64,000 nt of DNA from Pseudomonas bohemica (GTDB lineage Bacteria; Pseudomonadota; Gammaproteobacteria; Pseudomonadales; Pseudomonadaceae), in the NCBI RefSeq assembly GCF_002934685.1, contig NZ_NKHL01000121.1, forward strand, positions 291,589 to 355,588, in the 5' to 3' direction. The notes under the pieces were generated by a model that saw nothing but the letters and a program-made list of their open reading frames with translations, did no database searches and was not told where the DNA came from. Both the position numbers and the translations under genes were made by a program. The first letter of the stretch is position 1. Every line of letters begins with the position of its first letter. This document shows positions 25,849 to 34,394 of the stretch, in pieces.

Positions 25849-27486
25849 TTATCGGCTGCCGTAGAAGTAGCCAAAAGAAATCTTTCCATCAATACCCTTG
25901 CTGTGGTTCGTCACTTTCACATGCTGATCCTGGTACGAACGGTCAAAGCTTGGGATAACCACAGGCGCTGTGATGTCCCGCCGCACGATGACGTGCGTTC
26001 TGCCTTGACCGAAGTTGCCATCCGGATGGCCGGTCAACGTGAATTCCGTTCCCGCTTTGGCTTTGATTATTCTGGCCGAGCGGATCTCGTCATTCGAGCA
26101 GCCGAAGCCGTTACTCCTCATCTTCACGTTGTGGGCGTAATGAAACGGCACGACGCAGTCCAGGTTCTGTGTCGCGTTATTGCCTTCGTACATGGCAATG
26201 GATGCATCTGAAAAGTCGGCGGGTGTGATTCCAACTTCCACGCGAGAGACTTTGCCCGCCAAACCGTTGTTACGGACATAAACCGCTCGATAAGCGTCAG
26301 TGGTTAGGCTTCGTTCCAGAGAGCCGATGACCACTTTTTCATTGATACTGATGTCTCGTATTACATCGATGATGAGGTGGTCGTCTTCACGGTTGCCGTT
26401 CGCACTGTCGAGGAGCGTGATGCGCGTGCCTTTATCAATGCCTGACAGCGAAAGGGACCGGGCTTCATCATTTTCGCATCCGTTCGCTGGCAGCTTCAGG
26501 GTTTGGGCTCGACGGGGAATAACGCATACGGTATCGCCTTCCGTATTGGCATTGTTCTGTTCCCAGAGGTAAATGCCGCCCTGGCTCAGCGCCTGGGTGT
26601 AAGGGAGAGTATCGCCATTGCGATAGTTATTGATGCCGATGAAGTTGGGTGTGGTGCCGCAATTTGCCGTGCGGCGCATCAGCCAGGTCAGGTTGTTATC
26701 GTATTTGGCCGAATCCGGAATGGTCGATGTCGCGTAATGAAACTGATTCATCAGAAACAGGCGATTCCACTGCTTACCCGTGCGTGCATCCACTTTGGCG
26801 GTTGAGAGCGGCAGGCTGGCCCACCGGGTCGGACAGGAAAAATCGTGTGTGGCCAAAACGCTGGAAGCCACTGCCCCCAAGGTCTTCCAATGGTTTTGCA
26901 CAAGCCAGTCCTGGTCAAAAAGCACCTTGATGCGCCGTCCGTTCACGGTGTAAGTACCTGCGACTTCGGATTTGTCAGTGAACATAATTAGACGTTGATT
27001 TTTTTGCGCCATCTGCCTACGCGTGGGCCAGTTGCTGGCGGGAAAGTCATCGGGATCGAACGCTACATCGGCCACTTGAGGAAAACTGTTCAAGAATCTC
27101 TGGAGTTGGTCGCGGGTAACGTAGGTTTCCAGGAAAAGCGTGACGAGTTCACTGCCGTTGTTGAGGAAAGGCAGAATTTCGTTGCCGAGCTGATTGGCGA
27201 AACTGCCATAGCAGATCGTTTTATGACAGACCCGAATGGCGTCACGGTCTGGATATTTGTCATCGTGATAAAGATCCAGCATGAACCCACGAACGCCGTC
27301 GTTCAGCTGCTGCGGAATTTCCCTGAGGTTCTGGTTTATCTTTTCATATGAGTTGTGAGTGGTGACCCAACTGAGTTGGTCAAAAGGCAAGTCTTTCTGA
27401 GCGAGAGGATGAGCGGTCGCATTGGCTGTGATGAGTAAGGCAAGAAGGCCGCCGAAGAGGCCGGCGCATCTTTGAAGTCGGTTCAT
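25849..27486 (-). CDS. Secreted PI-PLC-like protein with duplicated C-terminal module
   Basis: A 545-aa exported protein; the ATG at 27486 has AAGGA eight bases upstream. After the signal peptide (ending near ATAHP) residues about 33-295 form a phosphatidylinositol-specific phospholipase C X-like barrel. The two catalytic histidines expected in the family are H44 (WVTTHNSYEKI) and H88 (IRVCHKTI). Two homologous modules follow, about 304-418 and 430-540. Each has a Y/LxExNNA start, a CVxP segment, NG..C.NDE.RS and a threonine-rich strand, resembling beta/gamma-crystallin or lectin-like repeats. A/T-richer codons than its neighbours suggest transfer. Likely a secreted lipase-type factor; substrate unproven. 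Confidence 0.8.
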   Translation of the reverse strand: MNRLQRCAGLFGGLLALLITANATAHPLAQKDLPFDQLSWVTTHNSYEKINQNLREIPQQLNDGVRGFMLDLYHDDKYPDRDAIRVCHKTICYGSFANQLGNEILPFLNNGSELVTLFLETYVTRDQLQRFLNSFPQVADVAFDPDDFPASNWPTRRQMAQKNQRLIMFTDKSEVAGTYTVNGRRIKVLFDQDWLVQNHWKTLGAVASSVLATHDFSCPTRWASLPLSTAKVDARTGKQWNRLFLMNQFHYATSTIPDSAKYDNNLTWLMRRTANCGTTPNFIGINNYRNGDTLPYTQALSQGGIYLWEQNNANTEGDTVCVIPRRAQTLKLPANGCENDEARSLSLSGIDKGTRITLLDSANGNREDDHLIIDVIRDISINEKVVIGSLERSLTTDAYRAVYVRNNGLAGKVSRVEVGITPADFSDASIAMYEGNNATQNLDCVVPFHYAHNVKMRSNGFGCSNDEIRSARIIKAKAGTEFTLTGHPDGNFGQGRTHVIVRRDITAPVVIPSFDRSYQDQHVKVTNHSKGIDGKISFGYFYGSR

Positions 27487-27749
27487 GTTTGAAATCCTTT
27501 TCATTCAATCAGCGCTTCGTGCGCTGAGGCTGTTTCATGGGTGACCTCTTTGCTGGAGGTGGGCGAGAGTATCAGCGGGATATCTGAAACCGGCTATGAG
27601 CAAACTTGCTGGAATTGTTACCTGGCTTGAGGCGTCAGTCCGCTCGCGCGCAGACCGCCTGTCCGAGGGTGTGCGAAGCAGGTGCCTGGCTCTGGAACGC
27701 CCGCAGTGGGTGCGATACTGTATGCATGAACAGTTATCCAGAGGCGCGC

Positions 27750-28808
27750 ATGTCTATTCCATTGCCCCCGCGTGGCCGCGGCACCGCGACCAATCCGCAC
27801 AATCGTTTTGCGCCGAATCGCTCGGTGGCCGAAGACGACGGCTGGTATCAGGAGGTGCCGGTGACTCAGGGCACCACCGTTACGCTGGAGACGGCCAAGA
27901 CCATCATCGCGCGCAACTCCTCGCCTGATATCCCGTTTGATCGTTCCATAAATCCTTATCGCGGCTGTGAGCACGGCTGCATTTATTGTTACGCGCGGCC
28001 CACCCATGCCTATTGGGACATGTCGCCGGGGCTGGATTTCGAAACCAAACTTATCGCCAAGACCAATGCCGCTGCCCTGCTCGAACAACAGCTGTCCAAA
28101 CCCGGCTACAGCGTGGCGCCGATCACTCTGGGCGCCAATACCGATCCTTATCAGCCAATCGAGCGTGAGTACAAACTCACGCGCGCAACGCTGGAGGTGC
28201 TGCTGCGCTATCGTCATCCGGTGACGATCATCACCAAGGGCTCGCTGATTCTGCGTGATCTGGACCTGCTGGCTGAACTGGCGAAGCTGAATCTGGTCTC
28301 GGTGTTCATCAGCTTGACGTCGCTGGACGATGAGCTCAAACGTATTCTCGAACCGCGGGCGGCGGCGCCTAAAGCGCGATTGCGGGCGATTCGGGTGCTG
28401 CGAGATGCCGGTGTACCGGTAGGCGTGTTGTTGGCGCCGATGATCCCGATGATCAACGACATGGAGCTGGAGAAGCTCATGACCGAGGCCAAGGCCGCTG
28501 GGGCGCTCAGTGCGAGCTACGTGATGCTGCGACTGCCGCTGGAGGTCGCGCCGCTGTTCGAGGAGTGGCTGCAGGCGCATTACCCGCAACGCGCCGAGCA
28601 TGTGATGAGTCTGGTCCGGCAAAGTCGTGGCGGCCAAGTGTACGACAGCCGGTTTGGCTCCAGGATGCGCGGCGAGGGCGTCTTCGCCGAGTTGCTGGCG
28701 CAACGCTACAGTATTGCAGTGAAGAAACTCGGCCTGAACCATCGCGAGAGCTTCAGACTGGATTGCGAGGCGTTCTGCCCACCGGGCGGGCAGATGTCGT
28801 TGTTGTGA
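27750..28808 (+). CDS. PA0069-family radical SAM protein
   Basis: A 352-aa radical SAM protein with the 4Fe-4S motif at C73, C77 and C80 (RGCEHGCIYCYARPTH). The spacing CX3CX2C is canonical. It also has TKGSLILRDLDLL, the strand SVFISLTSLDD and a C-terminal CEAFCPPGGQ with further cysteines. It belongs to the SplB-like branch known as the PA0069 family; the reaction is unknown. The ATG at 27750 was preferred for its AGAGG site; an ATG at 27726 is an alternative. Confidence 0.88.
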   Translation: MSIPLPPRGRGTATNPHNRFAPNRSVAEDDGWYQEVPVTQGTTVTLETAKTIIARNSSPDIPFDRSINPYRGCEHGCIYCYARPTHAYWDMSPGLDFETKLIAKTNAAALLEQQLSKPGYSVAPITLGANTDPYQPIEREYKLTRATLEVLLRYRHPVTIITKGSLILRDLDLLAELAKLNLVSVFISLTSLDDELKRILEPRAAAPKARLRAIRVLRDAGVPVGVLLAPMIPMINDMELEKLMTEAKAAGALSASYVMLRLPLEVAPLFEEWLQAHYPQRAEHVMSLVRQSRGGQVYDSRFGSRMRGEGVFAELLAQRYSIAVKKLGLNHRESFRLDCEAFCPPGGQMSLL

Positions 28809-29142
28809 CTCGGGCGGCGTCTTAAATTGAAACACCTGCAGCGCAGCCCGCCTTTGTAGCGGTACGGGTTACCGGAGGTAGCGAGCTCGCAGGCGCGGCC
28901 GCCGGCAAGCTGTGCTACAGGAGCCGCTGGACGCTGGCCTGGGCTAGGGCTTTGGATTTTCTTAAGCCAGAGCCGCGAGCTAGAGCGATGCATTCAGTTT
29001 CAATTAAGTTTTTATCGCTAAGGTATTTCGCAAGTGACCGGCTGGTCGCGCACGGATGGAATTGTCCGTCATGCCAGAAAAAGGTGGGACATCCACGGGA
29101 ATCACTGGAAACTCCACTTCAATCCGACAGAGAGGATGAGAC
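28809..29142. other. Intergenic region before the carbonic anhydrase gene
   Basis: 334 bp without a convincing gene. It holds an imperfect inverted sequence at about 28855-28920 (TTTGTAGCGGTACGG ... AAGCTGTGCTACAGGAG) resembling a decayed REP pair, then an A/T-richer stretch near 28990-29030 that probably carries the promoter of the gene at 29143. GACAGAGAGG just before 29143 may act as ribosome site. Confidence 0.5.
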
Positions 29143-29877
29143 ATGAGCAACAGGGAGAAACAACCGCAGGCGCAGACGACTCAAGCCCCGGCCAAAACTG
29201 AATCCGCCGAAGCGGCGTTGCAGCACATCGTCGACGGCTTCAAACACTTTCGCCATGACGTCTTCCCGCAACAGGAAGAGCTGTTCAAGAAGCTCGCGAC
29301 GGCCCAACACCCGCGAGCCATGTTCATCACCTGCGCCGACTCGCGCATCGTTCCCGAACTCATCACCCAAAGCTCGCCGGGCGATCTGTTCGTCACCCGT
29401 AACGTAGGTAATGTCGTGCCGCCGTACGGCCCAATGAACGGCGGCGTTTCCACCGCAATCGAATACGCGGTGCTTGCGCTGGGCGTGCAACACATCATCG
29501 TCTGTGGACACTCCGATTGCGGCGCCATGCGCGCAGTGCTCAACCCCGACACGCTGGAGAAGATGCCGACCGTCAAAGCCTGGCTGCGTCATGCCGAAGT
29601 CGCCAAAACCGTGGTGCAGGACAACTGCAGCTGCTCCGGTGAGCATGAAACCATGCACGTACTCACCGAAGAGAACGTCATCGCCCAGTTGCAGCATTTG
29701 CGCACTCACCCTTCGGTTGCATCGAAACTGGCGAGCGGTCAGCTGTTCATCCACGGCTGGGTCTACGACATCGAGACCAGCGAGATCCGCGCCTACGACG
29801 CTGAGCAGGACGGTTTCCTGCCATTGGACGGCGATAACAAGATCCCGATGGCGACCCTCCCCCGCGGTCGTTATTGA
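29143..29877 (+). CDS. Beta-class carbonic anhydrase
   Basis: Interconverts CO2 and bicarbonate. It has 244 aa. All four zinc-site residues of beta enzymes are present: C64 and D66 (TCADSR), H123 and C126 (CGHSDCGAM), with the conserved R68. The Gly/Thr/Asn-rich RNVGNVVPPYG is intact. It is followed at 138 bp by a SulP transporter on the same strand. CA plus SulP pairs are associated with bicarbonate handling, and the equivalent pair in PAO1 is PA0102-PA0103 (recalled). A second, gamma-type anhydrase lies at 21918. Confidence 0.95.
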   Translation: MSNREKQPQAQTTQAPAKTESAEAALQHIVDGFKHFRHDVFPQQEELFKKLATAQHPRAMFITCADSRIVPELITQSSPGDLFVTRNVGNVVPPYGPMNGGVSTAIEYAVLALGVQHIIVCGHSDCGAMRAVLNPDTLEKMPTVKAWLRHAEVAKTVVQDNCSCSGEHETMHVLTEENVIAQLQHLRTHPSVASKLASGQLFIHGWVYDIETSEIRAYDAEQDGFLPLDGDNKIPMATLPRGRY

Positions 29878-30014
29878 AGACCGGCTGACCGCAGCGAGAC
29901 ACCCGTGAAGCTGCGGCACCACTGACGGTTCCAACCTCATTCAAGCTCACAGCGGCCGCGCCTTGCGTGTGCCGTAGGGCGTTGTCACGTCTGAAGAATC
30001 TCCGGAGAGTGGTC

Positions 30015-31544
30015 ATGGCTACTACAGATCTCAAATCATTATTGCCACGGGAGCTGCTGGCTTCCGTGGTGGTGTTTTTGGTGGCCTTGCCGCTGTGCAT
30101 GGGAATCGCGATCGCATCCGGCATGCCCCCGGCCAAAGGACTGGTCACCGGCATCATCGGCGGCATCGTGGTCGGGTGGCTGGCCGGCTCGCCTTTGCAG
30201 GTCAGTGGCCCGGCCGCGGGACTCGCGGTCTTGGTGTTCGAGCTGGTACGCGAACACGGCATGGCGATGCTCGGGCCGATTCTACTGCTGGCAGGCGTGC
30301 TGCAGTTGCTGGCCGGGCGTCTCAAACTTGGTTGCTGGTTCAGGGTGACGGCGCCCGCCGTGGTCTACGGCATGCTGGCGGGAATTGGCGTGCTGATCGT
30401 GTTATCCCAGGCTCATGTGATGTTCGACAGCGGCCCCAGACCCTCGGGGCTGGATAACCTGATTGCCTTCCCGCAGACGCTGTTCGGTGCGATCGGTCCG
30501 GGCAGCGGCATGCAAGCCGGAATGCTGGGCCTTGGCACTATTGCGGTGATGTGGATGTGGGAAAAGCGTCGGCCACACGCGTTGCGATTCGTGCCGGGCG
30601 CCTTGCTTGGCGTGGGTATCGCCACTGTGGCGAGCCTGGCGCTGAGCCTAGAGGTCAAGCGGGTCGAAGTCCCGGCCAATCTCGCTGAAGCCATTGACTG
30701 GCTCCGCCCGGCAGACCTGCTGAATCTCGCGGATCCGTCGATCCTGATCGCAGCCATTGCCGTGGCCTTCATTGCCAGCGCCGAGACGCTGCTCTCGGCG
30801 GCCGCCGTGGATCGGATGCATGACGGCCAGCGTTCGAATTTCGACAAGGAGCTCAGCGCTCAGGGTGTCGGCAATATGCTCTGCGGTCTGGTCGGTGCAC
30901 TGCCGATGACCGGTGTAATCGTGCGCAGTTCGGCCAACGTGCAGGCTGGCGCCAAAACACGATTGTCGGCGATGTTCCACGGGCTTTGGTTGCTGGCGTT
31001 CGTGCTGCTGCTGTCCAGCGTGCTGCAGAGCATTCCGGTGGCAAGTCTGGCCGGCGTGCTGGTTTATACCGGCATCAAGCTGGTGGACCTCAAGGCGCTG
31101 CGTGGGTTGGGACGTTATGGCCGCATGCCGATGTTCATCTACGGCGCCACGGCGAGTGCAATCATCCTCACGGACCTATTGACCGGCGTACTGATCGGGT
31201 TCGGTCTGACGCTGCTGAAACTGGCGCTGAACGCATCGCGGCTGAAGATCAACCTGGTGGACCTCGAAGCCGCGGGCGAGATGGAGCTGCGTCTGAACGG
31301 TGCGGCGACTTTTCTCAAGGTGCCTGCGCTGGCCCAAGCCCTGAACAGCGTTCCGGCAGGCACTACGCTGCACATGCCGCTGGGCAACCTTAGCTATATC
31401 GACCACTCCTGCCTTGAACTGCTGGAAGAATGGGGCCGCGCCAACGCTGCGCAGGGCTCGAGATTGTTGCTGGAGCAACGCTTGCTCAGGCGGCGTGTCG
31501 AGGGGCGGATTCGGACGTCGATTGGTGGGGCGGCGTTGCATTGA
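30015..31544 (+). CDS. SulP family anion transporter (probable bicarbonate/sulfate)
   Basis: A 509-aa inner-membrane protein with about 10-12 hydrophobic helices. SulP hallmarks include the N-terminal PLCMGIAIASGMPPAKGLVTG, SGPAAGLAVLVFE and a helix-rich core with LLSAAAVDRMHDGQRSNFDK. The C-terminal cytosolic part (about 400-509) resembles a short STAS domain (GNLSYIDHSCLELLEEW). The start at 30015 has GGAGAG upstream. Adjacent to a beta-carbonic anhydrase, so bicarbonate is the likeliest substrate, by inference; sulfate is possible. Confidence 0.88.
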   Translation: MATTDLKSLLPRELLASVVVFLVALPLCMGIAIASGMPPAKGLVTGIIGGIVVGWLAGSPLQVSGPAAGLAVLVFELVREHGMAMLGPILLLAGVLQLLAGRLKLGCWFRVTAPAVVYGMLAGIGVLIVLSQAHVMFDSGPRPSGLDNLIAFPQTLFGAIGPGSGMQAGMLGLGTIAVMWMWEKRRPHALRFVPGALLGVGIATVASLALSLEVKRVEVPANLAEAIDWLRPADLLNLADPSILIAAIAVAFIASAETLLSAAAVDRMHDGQRSNFDKELSAQGVGNMLCGLVGALPMTGVIVRSSANVQAGAKTRLSAMFHGLWLLAFVLLLSSVLQSIPVASLAGVLVYTGIKLVDLKALRGLGRYGRMPMFIYGATASAIILTDLLTGVLIGFGLTLLKLALNASRLKINLVDLEAAGEMELRLNGAATFLKVPALAQALNSVPAGTTLHMPLGNLSYIDHSCLELLEEWGRANAAQGSRLLLEQRLLRRRVEGRIRTSIGGAALH

Positions 31545-31579
31545 TGGTTGAATAACCTGATCTGACCTGCGATCACCTT

Positions 31580-31669
31580 GTGGGAGTGAGCTTGCTCACG
31601 AATGGCCTGTACATCCACAGCAGATATAACGTCTGGACGTCAGCCTTCATGAACAAGCTCACTCCCACA
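31580..31669. repeat. REPIN, class B
   Basis: Begins GTGGGAGTGAGCTTGCTCAC and ends GCTCACTCCCAC around a divergent centre. A second sequence family distinct from the class A elements; four copies in the window. Confidence 0.85.
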
Positions 31670-31695
31670 CGTGTCGCATCGCCCCCATGAGATCT

Positions 31696-32352
31696 TTAGC
31701 GTGTGTCCTTCGAACATTCCATCTCAAGCCCGACCCCCAGTTGCCGGGACAGGCTCGGCCAGCGTTTCCACGCAGCTTCTGTATCCGGACTGGCGAGTTG
31801 CTCGCGGTACGCTTCAACGGACTCCAGCGAGAAGCTGTCTTCGTTCAGCATTTCGTCGATCGCGTGGTGCACCACCTCGTCCAGTTGGTTGGCGAACTCT
31901 TCGCCGATCAATTGATGCGCAATGACGCTGGCCACCGTGGTGTTCACAGGGATCAGTGGCTGACCGAAATGCACGATGTACAAATCATTCACCTCCTCCA
32001 CCAGGCGGTGCGCCAGGTATGCCTCGTCCAGCAGGCTGTCGAGGCCTTCATGGCCAGCCATGATCGCTGGCGGCGCGCTGAAGAACTGCTCGGCGATTTT
32101 CAGTACGGGTTTGATCTGATCCTCGATGCCTGCTTGCAACGCCACATCATGGGCGGCATCCAGCAAGTCCGGTACCTGTTCGATGTAAGCGATGACGAAA
32201 CGCGCCAGCACGCCCCGCGCGTCGACGTCGGGGAGATGAATAGCAGGGTGCAGATGGGGAAGTTGTAATTCGAGTTGGCGCAGTAGCTGGCCGGTCTGGG
32301 TCTCGTGTTCTTGTGCTCGGGTGATCTGCTCGCGCAACGCGGCGGTGTTCAT
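31696..32352 (-). CDS. Conserved hypothetical protein (PA0104-like by position)
   Basis: A 218-aa soluble, helix-rich acidic protein with no signal peptide or known motif. The start at 32352 (MNTAALREQITRAQEHETQ) was preferred; an in-frame extension to 32400 lacks a ribosome site. It lies between the CA-SulP pair and the SCO gene, the position of PA0104 in PAO1 as I recall it. Function unknown. Confidence 0.7.
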   Translation of the reverse strand: MNTAALREQITRAQEHETQTGQLLRQLELQLPHLHPAIHLPDVDARGVLARFVIAYIEQVPDLLDAAHDVALQAGIEDQIKPVLKIAEQFFSAPPAIMAGHEGLDSLLDEAYLAHRLVEEVNDLYIVHFGQPLIPVNTTVASVIAHQLIGEEFANQLDEVVHHAIDEMLNEDSFSLESVEAYREQLASPDTEAAWKRWPSLSRQLGVGLEMECSKDTR

Positions 32353-32710
32353 GAATGCTCCATAAGGCAATAAAACCAGGCTGTCATTATAGGAAGTCAT
32401 ACGTTAGCTCGCTTATTAAGACGGCTAAGACGTAATTGTCATAACAGCGTCATGGTTATGTGCATCAGCTATTAAAAGGCCACTTTCCTGCTTTGCGCCC
32501 GATATTTCTTACCAAATGCACGTACGCATCGCTCTAGTCCGCGGATCGCTTACCAAGACGTGTGACAGCCCAACAGCCCCCATGAGCTGCGTTTGGAAAC
32601 CGGCTCCCCCCGCTTCTGGCAATAGGCTCATGTGCTGCTGCGCCTGGAACCCCATCGTTGAGCGCGGGATTCCCTTTCTGCCCAGGGTGTTGGTGTTGTA
32701 CCGTGGCAGC
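32353..32710. other. Intergenic region at a probable cox-operon deletion
   Basis: About 360 bp without a recognisable intact gene, between the PA0104-like gene and the ctaB tail. In PAO1 this interval (recalled) holds the aa3 cytochrome c oxidase operon. The A/T-richer left part (32360-32500) probably contains the promoter of the gene at 31696; the rest (32510-32710) has short open frames on both strands with no family likeness that I recognise. Confidence 0.5.
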
Positions 32711-32773
32711 CGGCCGCACGCCGCGATCAACATCGCGCTGCTTATAGATCACTACCTGATGTTGAATCAATGA
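32711..32773 (+). pseudogene. ctaB: Remnant of ctaB/cyoE (haem O synthase) C-terminus
   Basis: The last 20 codons before a TGA at 32771 read RPHAAINIALLIDHYLMLNQ; the hydrophobic ALLxDHYL ending resembles the C-terminus of haem O synthases, the gene that normally precedes the SCO/SenC gene. The stop still overlaps the SCO start as ATGA. Everything upstream of this tail is unrelated or lost. Inference from a short match and synteny. Confidence 0.5.
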
Positions 32774-33402
32774 CCCGAACCCAAAAAACCGTTTTCATTC
32801 TCGTGGCTATCGTCGCGCTGGTGCTGGGCCTGACCGTCAACCGCGTACTCTCCGGCAAGGGCCAGGGCGACCAGACCGCGTTGATCGACGCCGGGGTGAT
32901 CCTGCTCCCTCAGAGCCGCGAAGTGCCAAGCCTGAAACTGACGGATCAGGACGGCCAACCGGTGTCGCTGGACGCATTCAAGGACAAGTGGACGCTGCTG
33001 TTTTTTGGCTACACCTTCTGCCCGGACATCTGCCCGACCACCCTCGCTCAGTTGCGCCAGATCAAGAGTGAGCTGCCTAAAGATGCCGTGGACAAGCTTC
33101 GTGTGGTGCTGGTCAGCGTCGACCCGAACAGGGATACGCCGCAGCAATTGAAAACGTATCTGGGCTACTTCGACAAACAGTTCGTGGGCCTGACCGCGCC
33201 GGTGGAGACCATTCAGAAACTGGCCAATGCGTTGAGTATCCCGTTCATTCCCGCCGATACCAGCAAGCCGAACTACACCGTCGACCATAGCGGCAACCTC
33301 GCCCTTCTCGGCCCCGACGGCAGACAACGCGGCTTCATCCGCGCGCCGTTGAACAACCAGAAGCTGGTGGCGCAATTGCCGGCGTTGGTGGAGAGAAAGT
33401 GA
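32770..33402 (+). CDS. SCO1/SenC copper chaperone for cytochrome oxidase
   Basis: A 210-aa membrane-anchored thioredoxin-fold protein, with one N-terminal transmembrane helix and the rest periplasmic. Copper ligands of the family are present: C84 and C88 (FCPDIC) and H173 (VDHSGN). SCO proteins deliver copper to the CuA site of aa3-type oxidases. Here no cox genes are adjacent; the ATG overlaps the stop of a ctaB remnant. It may serve another oxidase or redox control, or be on the way to loss. The reading frame itself is intact. Confidence 0.9.
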   Translation: MTRTQKTVFILVAIVALVLGLTVNRVLSGKGQGDQTALIDAGVILLPQSREVPSLKLTDQDGQPVSLDAFKDKWTLLFFGYTFCPDICPTTLAQLRQIKSELPKDAVDKLRVVLVSVDPNRDTPQQLKTYLGYFDKQFVGLTAPVETIQKLANALSIPFIPADTSKPNYTVDHSGNLALLGPDGRQRGFIRAPLNNQKLVAQLPALVERK

Positions 33403-33437
33403 GAACGGCGCAGCCTTAGCGCCTGGCCTGGATCATT

Positions 33438-33526
33438 TGTAGGAGCGCGCTTGCCCGCGAGAGCGTTTGTCCGGACACCATTGCGGTGCCTGAACTGATG
33501 CACTCGTGGGCAAGCGTGCTCCTACA
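33438..33526. repeat. REPIN, class A
   Basis: Begins TGTAGGAGCGCGCTTGCCCG and ends GGGCAAGCGTGCTCCTACA; 89 bp, between convergent SCO and metQ genes. Confidence 0.88.
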
Positions 33527-33553
33527 ATAATTCGGCCTGTGCGAGCCGTGTGA

Positions 33554-34327
33554 TCAGAACGCCGGAACCACAGCACCTTTGTACTTGGTCTCGATGAACT
33601 GCTTGGTTTCCGGGCTGTGCAGCGCGGCGACCAGCTTCTGGATGGCTGGCGAATCCTTGTTGTCTTCGCGGGTGACCAGGATATTCGCGTAAGGCGATTC
33701 CTGACCTTCGATGATCAGCGCATCCTTGGTCGGATCGAGCTTGGCAGTCAGCGCGTAGTTGGTGTTGATCAGCGCCAGGTCCACCTGGGTCAGCACACGC
33801 GGCAGGGTCGCCGCTTCCAGCTCGCGGAATTTCAGATTTTTCGGGTTCTGCTGCACATCGCTCGGTTTAGCGGTGATGCTGGTCGGGTCTTTCAATGTGA
33901 TCAAACCGGCCTTGACCAGCAGCAGGAACGCGCGACCTTCGTTTGTCGCATCGTTCGGCAGCGCCACCGTCGCCCCGTCAGGCAGATCCGCGAGGTTCTT
34001 GAGCTTGTCCGAATACGCGCCGAAAGGCTCGACGTGAACCTTCGCCACGCTCACTAAATGCGTGCCCTTGCCCTTGTTGAATTCATCCAGATACGGCTGG
34101 TGCTGAAAGAAGTTGGCGTCCATGCGCTTCTGATCGACCTGCACGTTCGGCTGGATGTAATCGTTGAAGACCTTCACGTTCAGCGTTACGCCTTCCTTGG
34201 CCAGTGTCGGCTTCACGAACTCGAGGATCTCGGCGTGCGGCACCGCGGTGGCAGCGACGTTCAGGGTTTCATCGGCGTGGGCGGACAGCGCGGCCACCGC
34301 AGCGAATATGGCCAATAGCTTCTTCAT
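33554..34327 (-). CDS. metQ: D-methionine ABC transporter, substrate-binding protein
   Basis: A 257-aa NlpA/MetQ-family periplasmic binding protein with a signal peptide (MKKLLAIFAAVAALSAHA) and no lipobox cysteine at the cleavage site. Family blocks include VFNDYIQPNVQVDQKRMDAN, FFQHQPYLDEFN and ALPNDATNEGRAFLLL. The start at 34327 sits 9 bases from GGAG; an ATG two codons earlier is too close. It is the last gene of metNIQ. Confidence 0.94.
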   Translation of the reverse strand: MKKLLAIFAAVAALSAHADETLNVAATAVPHAEILEFVKPTLAKEGVTLNVKVFNDYIQPNVQVDQKRMDANFFQHQPYLDEFNKGKGTHLVSVAKVHVEPFGAYSDKLKNLADLPDGATVALPNDATNEGRAFLLLVKAGLITLKDPTSITAKPSDVQQNPKNLKFRELEAATLPRVLTQVDLALINTNYALTAKLDPTKDALIIEGQESPYANILVTREDNKDSPAIQKLVAALHSPETKQFIETKYKGAVVPAF

Positions 34328-34394
34328 AAACATTTACTCCTTGTAGCGCTTGCCAGTTGGCGCGCGCTGGCCGGCCAGTGACCGGCGAATTCAG

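Noticed and set aside
32516..32710. Full-length reading of the frame ending at the SCO start as an intact gene
   Set aside because: Only the last ~20 codons resemble a known family; the rest is cysteine/proline-rich without likeness, so I call a remnant rather than a gene.
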